DNA of 64,000 nt from Ophiodon elongatus (GCA_016806645.1 JACSYO010001271.1:1-64000), one strand, 5' to 3'. Numbered from the stretch's first letter, positions 1 through 12,700 are shown. Program-made: numbers and translations. Notes: a model not told the origin generated them from the letters alone.

Positions 1-370
1 TCACTAGAAGCAGCGCCACTTCTGATGTCTTAAAATAGAACAAAGAGTAACGGGCTTATTAAAATCTAATCTGGGTTACCGGATGAAAAGACAACTCTAC
101 CTATAATGGCGCTCCAAGAAACCCAGCGTAACACAATCAAACCTGCAGATGGGGGCCTGTGTTTAGCCAATGTGCCATAAGTGCTTGAAGAGCACAGCCA
201 GTAAAGTATGAAGCCACTCCACTTGGGCCTGCAGGTTCCATGCCATTCAATAGCCGCTCCATAGTGGTCACATATTTACAGAGAGGGACTTGACTTTTCT
301 GTCAAACATTACATTTGTTGGCAGTCAGTATTTCACACGAGTTTTTTGAGACTATGGTGGGCAGACCTAA
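1..370. other. unannotated non-coding sequence
   Basis: Mixed-composition sequence with stops in all frames. I see no exon, RNA gene or repeat family that I recognise. Confidence 0.5.
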
Positions 371-700
371 GGATGTAACTAAGTACATTAGCCAAAGCAC
401 TGTACTTGAGTAAAATGTTTTGAGGTACTCGTAGCCTACTTTACTTTAGTAGTTTCTATTTAATGCTGCTTTGCACTTCTGGTCCACTACATCTCAGAGG
501 GAAATATAGTACTTTTAATTCACTTATCGAGAGCTAAAATGTAAATTGATTAAAACTTTGATGTTTTAATAAGTGGTATATATCCTTGTTATTAGGTGTA
601 TAAAGTAGTTTGCTCTGTCTTTTACCAGCTGCAACATTAAAGTATTGAGCACAATACTGCTTTAATAATTATAAACTAATGACTATTAATCTGTGAAATA
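371..700 (+). repeat. dispersed percomorph repeat (GTAACTAAGTACATT family)
   Basis: The segment opens with GTAACTAAGTACATTAGC and continues through GTACTTGAGTAAAATG, TTTGAGGTACT, TTTAATGCTGCTTTGCACTT, CCACTACATCTCAGAGGGAA and ACCAGCTGCAACATTAAAG. This order of motifs matches a very common percomorph dispersed repeat that I know from memory. The copy is diverged and has lost its 3' end. I cannot name a database family. No coding capacity is visible. Confidence 0.7.
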
Positions 701-2149
701 TCTGTATGGTAGACATCTAATCGACTTTCCCATTTCAACCACATGTTTTGATTACGCAAGATCACTTTTTATATCAGCAACGACGTCCCCAATTCTTGAC
801 GGAATGGATGACATCATTTGTGAGGTAAAATAACAGGGTATGTTATTCTGAAAGAACTCTCCGCTCATGTCTAGACCAGAAATTGGCAGGCAATCTGGTG
901 CGAGTTTTGCTCTTTGTGAATCTGTCTTTTAGCAAAGGCCGCAACTTGCAACATTCCTTTTTAGCCAATTTTTTCTCCCCTACTCTTTTCGATAAGTGAA
1001 TTGAATTGCAAAGACCTGGATATAATTTGACTTTAGACATAACCAATTTATCTCACACTTCAGTGCAATCCGAGACCCTGTAATGAAAAGCCAGGCTGAG
1101 AGTCAGGATTGGCGGAGAGTGACACCTGCTTCAGTTGGTTCAAATTAGAAATGCCAAAAGAAAGGAAGAAACTGTCAAATAGAAATGTGTCAGACATTTT
1201 ACAGGTCTAATACCCTTGTAGGCTGGAGGGTTGAGGTTTCAGTCGAAGGGTCTTTCAAAAAGTGTGATGTGAGCACACACACACACACACACACACACAA
1301 AGATAGGAGGCATTTCAGGATGCTCGCCTGTCACAACCACCCATTCTTAGCCTGTTCTAATGCGGCTCTCACAAATGTCTGAAAAGTCAGAAAAACGTCC
1401 GACTCGGGGTAAATGCATAAAACAGCTCTTTAATTCAGAGCTCCAAGAAAGTAAAAGGAAGCTTTCTCAACTTTGCAGTTTCTGAAATGCATCTGATGTC
1501 AAGTGGGGCACACTAAACATGATGCAAGAGTAACTTTGTGTGAATTGGTTCCTTTCATTTTTTTACCAAACTTTCCAAAACGGATCAGATTGAGCATTAT
1601 TGGCTCATTACTATTGATGGTCGTTGGAATTGTTCTTTCGCAACAAAAGCATTTCCCCTGGTCGTGTCAAGTTTCTGGTGGAGAAATACTGCGGGGCTAA
1701 AAATCTATTCAAGTTCACCTTTCTGTTCTGTGCAATTCTCTGGGGAGCTGGAAAAATGTCCAGCCGGAGTGTTTGTTATTGCTTTTTCAGTCGGCTGTTA
1801 CCAAAGATTTGAGTCTCCAATCGACCACTTTTCTATAAATCACAATAAACATTTAGCAGTTCAATACAGGAAACCTCAGTTAGGAGGTCAGTTAAGTGAT
1901 AAAACTGCTTTAATGTTATATAAAATAGGAGATGACAATAACATATGATTTACACTATCACTCCATACTATAAAGAGCAAAACAGAGGTATTTGTCACTG
2001 TTTTATGAGCATTAAGATATATGATGTAAAACTATAACTTTAAAACAAGCAGCATGGTTTGAGGAGCAAAAACAATAATCATGAGGGCCATTAACATTTA
2101 AAAGTCTCGTCATCTCGTCTCATTCAATAGGCAGACACAATACTATAGT
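701..2149. other. unannotated non-coding sequence with a short (CA)n
   Basis: Overlapping short open frames of up to 94 codons occur at 1503-1948 but show no motif or family. A (CA)13 lies at 1274-1299. Nothing else is recognisable. Confidence 0.5.
1274..1299. repeat. (CA)13 microsatellite
   Basis: Uninterrupted CA dinucleotide run of 26 bases. Confidence 0.95.
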
Positions 2150-3187
2150 TCGTAATAGGAAAAATGACCACTTGTATCTCAGTTACTCACCCCGTGTTAC
2201 CTTGAACTCTTGAAGAAACCAATGTTTTTCTCTCATGCAAACATGGTGAACGACCAATCGTGAAAAGTCTTAATGAAGGAAGTTCCGGCCAAACGCACTG
2301 AGAGCATCAGACGCGCGTGTTTTGGAGTACACCTGTTGTTTTAAATGGCCGAACACGCTCCAGAAGTGTTACGCCGCCCATCAAACCGCTCTGGCGCTCC
2401 TATACTTTGACCTTGTTTTTGATTCTGGAGCATCAAATGAGGACTCGGCAGCAGTCGGCTACCTGTTTGGAAAGAGTTAAAAGGAATAAAAAGCTATTGA
2501 GTTTTCGCCCAGAGGACGATATTTTATAAAATAAACTGTTACTGTCGCTTTCACTGGTTCAAATGACAAACGTAGCTGGCCACTTCATGTAAATTCCGTG
2601 TTTTGTTTTGCTGTCTGCGGGACACTATCTGCAACCAAAGATTGTTTATGAGGTACGGGACGCTTCACTCTGTAACACCACAGTACAACAGTGGGCGCCT
2701 TTGTAGTCCCAAGGACACCAACAGAGTGATAATTCTTACATCTAGTGGATTGTTCGATGCCAATTTCACGTTATCTCATTAAACTTTCATTCGCGTCAAT
2801 AATTTAAAAGATGAGGCGTTAAGGGGTGTCTGTAATATACAAATATGTTGCCTTAATACCTTTTCCTAAATACTACTGGTTTCTGTGGTGTTGGTATCTC
2901 TAATGTCATGCCTGTAGTGCAACATGGGAGCATCGGTTATTGCTTTCAGTGCATTTGGGCCTTCAGGTAAGTAGGCAGGTAAATGGGGGGCTGCCTTTAA
3001 CAACAGCAAACTGTATCTGAACATCTGGTTTACAAACTCTCACACGACACGTGCAGTATGAGTGAAAATGCATGTTTGTGAAAATTATCTCCGTTTTTGT
3101 AATCTTAGTGAAGTTTTCCCCAAGAATTCACGGGGTGAGTAATTGATGTACAAACGATAATTTTGTGGGTGAAGTATTCCTTTTACA
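2150..3187. mobile_element. non-autonomous transposon-like repeat with inverted ends
   Basis: The left part reads AAAAATGACCACTTGTATCT then TACTCACCCCGTG and AACTCTTGAAGAA. The right part reads AAGAATTCACGGGGTGAGTA and ends in GTGAAGTATTCCTTTTA. The block TACTCACCCCGTG and, after an 8 base gap, the AANTCTTG block reappear inverted at the other end, so about 1 kb is bracketed by imperfect inverted repeats. The interior (TTTGGAGTACACCTGTTG, GAGGACTCGGCAGCAGTCG, GTTTTCGCCCAGAGGACG) matches a widespread percomorph repeat that I recall. There is no transposase, so it would be a non-autonomous copy. The exact borders and class are inferred. Confidence 0.6.
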
Positions 3188-4293
3188 GTTTCGTTTTATC
3201 TCGTGGATGTGAAATGTGTCAGTGTCGGGAGTTTAACTTCCCTTCTCCACCACCTTCGTCTTCTCATATTCTCTCAAATTTAACCTGAAAACAGAAAGTT
3301 TTACTGATTACGCCAAATTACTGAAAGTTGTTATCGCGCTGGCCCTCCCGGTGAGAGCAGCTGCTCGGCTGTCGCATTAATCCATGTCGCTTATGCAAAT
3401 GTACACCCTTTTTGAAAGGTTCTCCAGAAATATGATGTTATTTAGGCTGCCAATCATTGTTCATGTAATCACGCCGTTACATGTTCTTGAGTTTTGATGA
3501 ATGACACCTCGATCAACAGCAGAATGTAAGACTGACGGCGTTAAACTATTTTTTTTGTACGTGAAGAAACTTTTCTTGCATTGTCGAAAATCTTGCCAAT
3601 ATGTGTTATCAAAAAGATGGATACAAATTTTTATGAGTAATGCCCCTTATGCATTTGGTCCATCAATGAGACATGGATTTCCCGCTGTTCAAGCCAAATT
3701 ATTGGTTGAGACAGCTTCTTTTTTTTCTTTTTTAACTTTTGAATGTCATCACTTTGTGTCAAATGCATCCACACCTTTCTTATAACATCATCTGTGAATA
3801 ACATGGGGGACCGAACCAGGATGATGCCAGTTTGATGAAATGCTTCTACGTTTTTTACGGTAGTCTCATGTTAACATGGCTTCGGTTTTCCACTGACAAA
3901 TGTGCCTAAAACACAGCGGAGAGGAGTTAACATGAGGAGACACGGTGCTCCTGCATGCAGGTTCAATTGCTTTATTGATGAGGGAGAGGAAGCAATCAAC
4001 AGCTGATTGCCAGTTTAATTAAGTGTACTCGTCAAGGACACAGGCCTCAACGGTGCCGAGTCAAGAATATTGTCCACTGCCTAGAAAATCCCATCATAAC
4101 CCTGTAGCACCGAGATTGACAACTCCATGTCTTTATGCACCAAAGACAGTCGTCTTTGAGCTAACCCGGGCTTCACTTAGCTTGTACTCCACCTTCCATC
4201 TCCCAGCACCTTCCTGCTCTGTGGAATCTGCTAAGGAGGAAGCCTGCGGGACTGCGGAGTTCAAAGCAGCCCTGGATTATGGGCGCTTTGAGT

Positions 4294-4295
<2 letters not shown>
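3188..4295. other. unannotated non-coding sequence
   Basis: An open frame of 94 codons (3501-3785) and the start of one that runs into the GT microsatellite (from 4023) are the only frames of note. Neither has a recognisable domain. No repeat family was recognised. Confidence 0.5.

Positions 4296-4387
<92 letters not shown>
4296..4387. repeat. (GT)46 microsatellite
   Basis: Uninterrupted 92 base GT run. Open frames across it on both strands (poly Cys-Val or Thr-His) are artefacts of the repeat. Confidence 0.97.
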
Positions 4388-4389
<2 letters not shown>

Positions 4390-4940
4390 TTTACACTCAA
4401 GGATTCTACTATTTTGTTTGGACAGTGAGTGGAATATGTGTTGCATTTTACCTCAGTATTGGTTGTCTTGTTACATGTTTGATCATCATCTGAAATCATT
4501 TCAACTGTCACAGGGCATAGTTTGACTACAGGCTGCTACACAACTCAGCTCAGTGGGTTACCTCCAGAGTAATAGTGTACTGATGAACTCTTTTCTAATG
4601 GTACTTTGGTCCCAAATCAACTGAAAGATCATAAAGTATAATCCCAAGAAACCATTTTGCGTGGCAGATCATTTTCAAAGTGGCAATATAAGGCGTCAAC
4701 ATTTTATTGCTTAAATGACCTAAACCAAATAATTTTTTTATGATGTTGATGCCCACCACAATGATGATATATGGGCTGAAACAACCTGTGGCTTCATTGA
4801 AACATGCTGTAAATTTTATTGCTCAATGAAACTTGTTTCTCTTTTTTTAGTGTGTGAAAAAGGTTCTTCCGAAAATGATTAATGGTTGTAAAAACGTTTA
4901 TGGGATGGAATCAGACTTGCAGAAAAAAATACTAACAAAT
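4388..4940. other. unannotated AT-rich sequence
   Basis: AT-rich sequence with no open frame beyond the tail of the repeat read-through and no recognised repeat. Confidence 0.5.
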
Positions 4941-5035
4941 TAGAGATGCACCGAACGATCAACCACCAATCGAAACCGACCGCTTGGCAGCTGATGGCTA
5001 GTCTCAATTTCTTTTTTTGCCGTTGCACATGCAGT
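4941..5035 (+). mobile_element. hAT-like transposon terminal fragment
   Basis: TAGAGATGCACCGAACGATC followed by ACCACCAATCGAAACCGACC resembles the terminal sequence of a widespread fish element whose usual form begins TAGAGATGCACCGAT and continues with repeated GATCGGCC-like blocks. Only one end is visible, and no matching inverted terminus was found nearby. The hAT assignment is from memory. Confidence 0.55.
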
Positions 5036-5058
5036 GGTACAGATGGTTACTTCACAGC

Positions 5059-5059
<1 letters not shown>

Positions 5060-5111
<52 letters not shown>
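5060..5111. repeat. (AC)26 microsatellite
   Basis: Uninterrupted 52 base AC run, of opposite phase to the GT array about 0.7 kb upstream. Confidence 0.97.
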
Positions 5112-5114
<3 letters not shown>

Positions 5115-6408
5115 CCTAACTTTTCCTGTGCCAAAATTCTTATTTAATAAATCTACTAATCTACTTGTTGACCAGCGTCACCCAGAACTACATTCCGTCC
5201 TGACACCAGTAGAGATCACTGGTGTGTGTTCCGTTTCCGGCTGACATGGGCCTCGTGCTAATGCTGTGTAGATTCATCATGTGTGTTTGTCAGGCTTTTA
5301 CACCGGCTCCAAGGTTGCTGCAGCCCATCCATTCTTGAAGATGCCGTTTGTCGCCTTGATAGATGAGTTACTGGCTTTTTGGTTGTCTGAGTCTTTGACG
5401 GTCATGCACTATATATCCACGACTCCATCCAGTCTCGCACACGGGCCCTCTAGGTCGCTGCTTGTCTGGGTTATGGCAAAGACTCTGTTTTCAGTCAGCT
5501 CCATGCTCAGCTCATGTGTCCGGCCTCACAGTGGCCCTCCATCACACTGAGGTTGACCCCACTACGTGGAGGCTCAGTGTTTCTAAACACTGTTTGCACA
5601 GCCTCCTTAAAGCAACACGGCAAAAAAAAAGACTATATTTTCCTTCATAGAGAAAAAAAACAACCATGACATGAATTACAAGATTGGCCCTGAATTGGAA
5701 TTTTATTATTAACAATTCAGGTTCGCTCGTTTTCTGCTTTTACAGCAGCTCTTTTCTGGATTAAAAATGTAAAAGAGTGAAAAAGGACCGTTATAAATTC
5801 CCAGAGACATCCTCAAATTCCTTATGTTATCTAACCACTTGTGCAAAAGCCATATATAGTCATTTTAGTAAATCTATATGACAAAGAAAACATTTGAGAA
5901 GCAATTATCTATCCATTGATGAATCACCTAATCATTTTATATCTAGTTCAGATAATCACCTGGCCAAAACTATGTAGATAAGAGCCAAGTCATAATAAAA
6001 TCCTTTCCCAATTACCTTGATTTGGACCCATGGTTACAATTACTAGTCTAATAAGCAGTGTTGCTATTGGCATCTACGTTCAGCAGCTGGTACCCCCTCC
6101 CATGTGTGCTGGAGTAAGTGTGTTGGGCTTGTGTACTGTCAGGATGGCCTGTGTGGAGGTGCATTGGATTAATGGCCTTTATGTACTGCAACTAATGGAG
6201 TGGGAGATCAGTGGTCAGTAAATGTGACTTACCCCAATCAAGTGCAAGGCTTACTAAGCCTGACTGCTGCATCCTCCAGAGCCATAAAATCTGTTGTTTT
6301 ATTTCTCTCTCGTCACCGAGTGACCTGCCTACACCGCCTGGTGTCAGTATTGGGCATGGAGATTTACAGCAGAGGTCAGAGAACGGATGGATGTACAGTA
6401 CACATGCA
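5112..6408. other. unannotated non-coding sequence
   Basis: Open frames of up to 89 codons (5281-5550) are present but carry no recognisable family. The stretch 5160-5560 is more GC-rich than its surroundings and could be the interior of an old transposon, but I cannot assign it. Confidence 0.45.
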
Positions 6409-6453
6409 GGGGTGGGGGACAGGAGGGAGGGACAGGAAGGAGGGAGGGGAGGG
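6409..6453 (+). other. G-rich tract with G-quadruplex potential
   Basis: Seven runs of three or more G (GGGG, GGGGG, GGG, GGG, GGG, GGGG, GGG) occur within 45 bases on the plus strand, separated by short A/C-containing loops. This satisfies the usual G3+ quadruplex pattern more than once. No gene is assigned to either side. Confidence 0.7.
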
Positions 6454-6997
6454 CGATGTTGGGATTGCAGGGATGAACCAACTGACTTGAAGATCACCGC
6501 GAGTTGCATGGACGTGTAGCTATGAATTATTGACGGCTTTCAACAGTGAAATTGTAATCGCATGCGGGTCTTTTATCACCCCTGCAAGGCGAGAGTCACC
6601 CAGAGCAGAGGAGGTGACACCAGGCCTGTTTTCATGTTGTCTGTTCAAGAAAGAGGAGGAGGTGCAAACTGAATGCATTGGTTTTTTTTTGCCGTCGATA
6701 CCGAGCGCCGTCTCCTCAGCATGTGAACGCATATGCTCGTGGTTAACCCGCTCTCTTTTTATGAAGCGCTTTGAATTAGACAGCCCTTGATAGTGGTATC
6801 ATTTACAAGTTTAGGGCTGATTCACGGGCACAGCATGGAGCCCCTCCTGAAGAGCGATACGAGAGCACTCGCTTGACAGAGATTGACTGCCGAACAACCA
6901 AAGTAATTGTTGCCTCTATGGCAAGCACCGTTGTCACGAATCGTCTGACTACTCAATATGCCGTGTGTGTGTACTGTTACCTGATTTGGTGCAAGGA
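6454..6997. other. unannotated sequence of moderate GC
   Basis: Overlapping open frames on both strands (6520-6790, at most 86 codons) without recognisable domains. The stretch is free of repeats that I recognise. A conserved regulatory element is possible but cannot be shown here. Confidence 0.4.
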
Positions 6998-7012
6998 GGG
7001 GGGGGGGGGGGG
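6998..7012 (+). repeat. G15 homopolymer
   Basis: Fifteen consecutive G, preceded by GGA. This is an unstable tract and a likely assembly or length-polymorphism point. Confidence 0.95.
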
Positions 7013-8423
7013 TTCGAACATTTCGGTGGCCATTAGCACAGCAGGGGATGGAATTGTCTGGCGTGTTCCGTTCCAGTGAATGTCAGTAGGCATGGTGGAA
7101 AATATGGGCTTGTTGTGTCCCTTTAACCAAGCATAAAGATTACCGGGCCACTTATGTAAGAGCCGCTCAACAATTTGTATTCTTGAGAAATCTATATTGG
7201 AATCAGTCAGGTGAACAGAACACAGAACAACAAGACAGATTGCTGAGAGAAAGATTTGTTTGGACTAAACAGCAGTAGCCCGCTGAGTGATGTGTTTAAA
7301 ATCTTTATTTAGAGGAAACAGTTGTTCGTTAACCTTGCAATCCCCACTGATTGTGATCAGCGGTGATTAATGTCCTTAAAACCTTCTTCTTTTCAGAAAC
7401 ACTTCAGTGGCATGGCCTGTTATAGTTATTGATACATACGTAATTAGGGAGAATTACTGTACGCTTTCATTCTAGATTGCATTAATATTCATTTAAACAC
7501 CAGTTATCGTCCGCCTCTTCGCTCAAGACATGATGATCACAGTGCGGAGGACTTCTTAGAACTTTAAGTTTTGCCCTCAAAATGAACTCCGACAAGAAAG
7601 TCCTTGCGCTCCACGCACGCACATCTGCGGGCAATGTATGTCTCTCAAGCTTCTTCAGAAGTTCCACTTGTCTGCTGCCATTGTCACACTTTAAGACAAC
7701 GTGAATTTCTCCACTGTAACACTCAGGTCTCTCAAAGCTGTGATACAGATTTTAATACAATCATGGGCGAGGCACCACAGATAAATCCGTTTGTATAAGT
7801 CTGACAAAGTATCTGGCCCAGCTGTCAACCTATTTCCATGACAGTTGTGTAGTACCCGGGGCACGCATTATATCATTTCAATCAATCAAATCTGACATGC
7901 TTTCACTTGAAATGAAGTGAAGTCCTTGAATGGCTTAAGTAATGTCATAGAATAGTGCACTGGTTTGGAAGTTCCCTGCGTGTTTAGCCTCTGAAGTGAA
8001 ATCCTGCTTTTAGGAAACATTACCCCATTTGTGGATTTCACCAGTTGTTGATTCCAAGGTATTTTTCAACCTTCGTTGCAAATTAATCCTAAAGCTAAGA
8101 TAGGTAGTTTTTTTTTTTTTGTGGGGGTTGGGGTGGATGGGCAAAAAAAATCCATAATCACTTTTCAGCATATTGAAATTTAAGTGGTCTGAGAGAAAAC
8201 GAGACTTCTGCACCTCCCATTGGCTCTGTTTTCAGGCTTTAGACAATCTGGCCTGCGACGGGAGACTTTAGCCAATCGCAGGTTATTTCAGAGCGAGGAA
8301 ACGTTCTACAAATGGAGATGAGTGCAATGTGTCCCTCTGGGGAAAGTCTGACTCAACGGCAGAACATCCTGCAGGAAATGTTGCTATTCCAGCATTGGCA
8401 ACAATTGCCTTCACTGCAAGCAA
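7013..8423. other. unannotated non-coding sequence
   Basis: No open frame above about 70 codons and no recognisable repeat family. A T-rich/G-rich stretch lies near 8109-8140. Confidence 0.5.
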
Positions 8424-8453
8424 CCCCCCCCCCGCCCCCCCCTCCAAAAAAAA
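8424..8453. repeat. poly-C / poly-A tract
   Basis: C-rich run (C10, G, C8, TCC) followed directly by A8. Low-complexity sequence prone to slippage. Confidence 0.9.
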
Positions 8454-9757
8454 GGAGAAGGACTCATCAAAAAGAGAGTCTTAAAGAGAGTTTGATAATA
8501 AATGCAATGAAACGTGTCAATGTCGGCAAATGATGGAGAGATGGCGTGATGGAGAGAAAATATTTCTGATAGTTTAGCCTTCTGCTAACTGTAGCCCAAA
8601 GCTCCAGCTGCGGCCGCAGCTGTGTAGACAGCCAGAGCCTTGAATGAATGTACGTCATCTCAAAGGGCTTTAGGCCACGAGTTTGCAGAGCTTTGTGAAG
8701 GTTAAATAGAAAAAGCTCCTAAAGTGAACTGTTTTTTGCCATTATTTTATAATCACAGTGTGCCTAAACTATTTTATAATTACTGTATGTACAAATTATA
8801 CCAAAGCAGTTAGTTGTGAAAAAGTACTGTTACATGTATTGCACAATGGCAGGAGGTCTTTTGCAACCGGAACTGAGCAAGGTCGCAGCAGGATGACGTA
8901 CTAAAACGTACTTTTTGTTGCTTTTTTTGGAAAATTTGCCAATCCCAGCTTTAAGTACACAGATAATGAAATTGTACTCTCGAGTATGTTTAGTTTAGAT
9001 GCAGCGGTTGCAAGCAGTTGCTGCTGAAATATTTCCTCTCACTGTGATGAAATTCTGGTTTTCACTGCAGCCACCTGAACCACATGCACAATACAAACAC
9101 CGTTTTGAGATGTGGGTAGGGTGTCCCACTTTTGATGACTTTTAACACATTTTGCATTGGAATGATGGATTATTTCAGGTGTTTCTGCATCTCCCTTAAA
9201 TATGATCCATACTAACAAAGATGAGGCACACCTGCGTTAATGCCGTCTGCCTTCTTAGGGCTAATGAGGAAATTATTCATAAAGCCATTGGTGATCTCTA
9301 GAAGCACTGTATGCATAAACAGATAGCTCATGTTAAACCAGGGGAGCTGCTGTTCCTGTTGACCTCCGGAGACAGAGATTGATTGGCTGGCATTGTCACC
9401 AGACCTATACTCATCACAGATTAAATGTTGGGGTGCAAGCGGGTAATTACCCAGGATCCTTAGTCATCAAGCTATGTAAATCTCTCGCCAGCTCATTAGC
9501 GGGGTTTATTTGAAGAACACTTTTTCTCCCCATCTTCTTTTCCCCCAGCTTTTCTGCCAAAATGTTGCACCTCAGTGCAAAGCTATGCTGAGCCGTTTAT
9601 TTCCCATGTGTGAAACAGGAAAGGGAGAATAGCACGAATGATGCAAAGGCCATTAAAAACCTAACATATTTAAAGTCCAGCACACAGAATTAATTAAAAA
9701 ACCTAAAAATAAAAACAAGACATAGAAAAGGAAATTACATTGTAGGGGTAGTGGTCA
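8454..9757. other. unannotated sequence, candidate conserved block near 9240-9620
   Basis: No exon or repeat family is recognised. The part around 9240-9620 is repeat-free with balanced composition and several AT-rich homeodomain-type cores. That is compatible with a regulatory element but not evidence for one. Confidence 0.35.
8605..8622. promoter_or_regulatory. perfect 18 bp palindrome containing two E-boxes
   Basis: CAGCTGCGGCCGCAGCTG is its own reverse complement. It holds two CAGCTG E-box cores 6 bases apart around GCGGCCGC. CAGCTG is a known binding core for class A/MyoD-type bHLH factors. Function here is inference only. Confidence 0.35.
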
Positions 9758-9790
9758 TATGGGCAGCTGTGGCTCAGCGCAGAGGTCAAA
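9758..9790 (+). repeat. short SINE fragment (tRNA-like head)
   Basis: GGGCAGCTGTGGCTCAG matches the A-box end of the same tRNA-derived SINE type seen at 59698, then loses similarity. No B box follows, so this would be a truncated copy. Confidence 0.45.
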
Positions 9791-12700
9791 TATCATGAAT
9801 GTATATGACCAATATAATAAAGTTAAAGTTTTTATGAAGCTTAAGCGGTAGTTCAGAAAGGAAGACTCTCTTTACACTCCTTTTCATTCATAAATCTCTG
9901 TCTCTATTTTCTCCCTGTGATTACTCTATCAGCTGATTGGGGGACGTCCACTTTAATGTCCAGGCGTGTGCGCACCGGAAAATGATGCGCAGTGGTCACG
10001 CACCTCTGAATGTTCAACTTGGCGCGGGCGGTGCGCGTGATCAAAGAACATCAAATAGTTCACAAGCTGCCAATTCAGCTTGAGATGCTGGAAACAGAAG
10101 TTGGTAATGGCTTGGTAAAAGTAATAAATAATCCATGGTACTGTATAAGTTTACAGATAATTACAATACCTCCTATTAATTGTGGAGGTTGGTTATGGTT
10201 TGCCAGTTACATCTACAGCCGACGGGTATATCTATAAGTTACACTTGTTTCCTTGTATTCTTCTCAGTTCATATTGTGTGTAGGCCTCTGGGGTTTCAGA
10301 GAATAATGGCGCATAGAGCATTGGTAATCAATTGAAATGCAACACGGTCCAGTGAGAGGATTTCCTCATACAAAGTCTGGAACATCACAATGATGTCTAA
10401 CGTGTGAGTTAGTCCCATAGATATTGAAGTGGCCTAGCAGTTGTAATTTTGTACGAAGTTAACAACTGATTATCAAATCAAATAAAGAGAGTTTGATTGA
10501 AGATATCTCAACAATATTTATTGTCAGTTTTCATTTAAATGGAAGTATGACGATACATACTCTAATAAGAAATAAAGGTTCTTCTCATTTTCAAAATACA
10601 AATGGGAAATGTGCATCTCAAAATGAAGCGCTTCATTGTAGAAATTAATTTAACTGACTTGTCCAGCAGCGTTAAATTCAGTAAATTCATGGCGATGGGA
10701 TGTCAATCAAAAGCATGATATTATATTTTCTCATCTTTTAAAAGAGATTTGTGTGCTGGGATTCTGTAACATTGTTGTTGGGCAGTGAGTGTATGTGTGG
10801 ATTTTGATCCTATATTAGGTATATTCTGTGCCTTCATGTGGGATTGAGTGAGAAAGTTTCACCTTGCTGCTTTGAATAATTGGCGGTCTCTGGGGTTATG
10901 AGTCTCTGGTTTAAAACTGCCGTGGGGAAAATGAACATTTAAGAGTCAGTCCATTATCGGGTCAAGGCTCTGGTTAAGCTGTCCAAATTCAGTTTTTTGG
11001 AGAACGCATGTGGATAACTTCTGTGACTCACGTAATTCTCCTGTTGGGTCTCTTTCCCCATCTCTCATCCGTATGTAAATCTAACTGGAGTTGCAACGCT
11101 AATCAGGGATACACTGCTTCGATTAGCTGAGTAGCGTCACGTGAGATGACATACAACACACATAATAGTTGGGGTGTTTCTCGGACCACTGTACGAGTGC
11201 AAGGCTAGAAAGCGGCTGTTAAAATAGACATGCTCCCTCAAAATTGTACAATTCTCAATTATCTATCAGTGGCAGGTCCCGATACAATGGCGTCTGGGTC
11301 AGGACCGTGGTCGGTCTGTCAAGGCCAGTAGTTTGCTAGCCACTGGCCTCCCTCTTTCGTAGAGTTTGACTCCATCCGTTGCGATAATTAGCTGTCATTA
11401 TCATCAACTGAGGGTGCTCCTCTTCCAAAGACATCATGCAAGATAAATTCAGGTTACCCGCTATCAATTCCAAGATCTGTAAAAATCCTACCTTACTTTC
11501 TTTTGGTATATCTAGATCTGCTCTATCCTGTTCTGCGGTCTATAGAGACCTTACTCTATCCTTTGATGTGTTTAACTTGACCTCTCTTAACACTGTTTTA
11601 ACATCAACTCATGCTAACTCACCATTTCTCTCATGATTAACTTTCTATTTTGCTTAGGCAATCTCTGCGGCTGTAGGTAAGGTATTGATTTATTTTATTC
11701 ATATAAAATAATCTTTTTGGGGGATTCTGTCTTATCAGAACTCGGCATCACTGCCCCTCGATTATCCTAATTCAGGATAGAGTCCAATCACCAAATACTT
11801 TGCACTATTCAAATGTTATGCCTATGTAAATAAATTATTGTTAAATTCCAAACAAGTCTTTCTGATTGAAATATTATTTTCATAAGGTATTGGGGCAACA
11901 GGAGAAATATTAAAAATAAAATGGTCACATGATCACAGTTTTGTCAATTATTGAGGAATATCTTATTTCACTTTGCTCATGCGTCTGTAATCTGCAGCAC
12001 AACTGGCTTGTTAATATTATCAGTCTCAGATAATCAGTCGCCATTTTGTCTAAAGAAAACTGGCCTGGTGGAAGTGACTTTATTGATGAGAACAGCAACA
12101 CTATTGACTTTTCCAGTAAAGCAGAAATTAAAAAGCAGCATATCTGTAGTAGTCATGAGATCCAGCCCGTGTCGGTTTACCTTCGGTTTTAACATATCAG
12201 CTCAATTAAACATCAAATTAAACGAGACAACCTTGAACTCCGTCAGCTATATATATAGTCAAAGAACTTTGCAGTTACTGAGATAGAAAGTGAAATACAA
12301 CACAGTGAAATCCTAGTTTTCCATAATATATTCATTATCATTTGTAAGTGACAGCTGCTTAGGTCGGAACCAGATTCATTGTGACGCCTTGGGAATGCAA
12401 GAAAGACTGTTTAGATTAGAGGATGCAAACAAAGGATAGAGAAGCTCAATTTGAAAACTGAAGAACAGCACGAGTTTCATCCAAGTGGGGTGTGGAACAA
12501 TGCTCAGAAAACTAAATATTCCAGTCATCGTCACTTCAATATATATTTTCAGATTGGAGGCTAATGAAGTTGCAAACGCCTGTAAGGCACTGCTAAAATA
12601 TTTTAAGAATATAATCTATTTCCTATGTGCCTTCATCCCTTCTACAAATACTTTACACGCACTCAGCACACTCGCGCACCTCGACCCGGTCGTCTCGACA

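Noticed and set aside
4023..4525. Open frames of up to 156 codons through the GT array (poly Cys-Val and poly Thr-His on the other strand)
   Set aside because: A dinucleotide repeat has no stops in several frames; the flanking peptide has no domain and no splice context.
11951..12286. Open frame of 111 codons as a gene
   Set aside because: AT-rich, hydrophobic-biased translation with no domain and no initiation or splice context.
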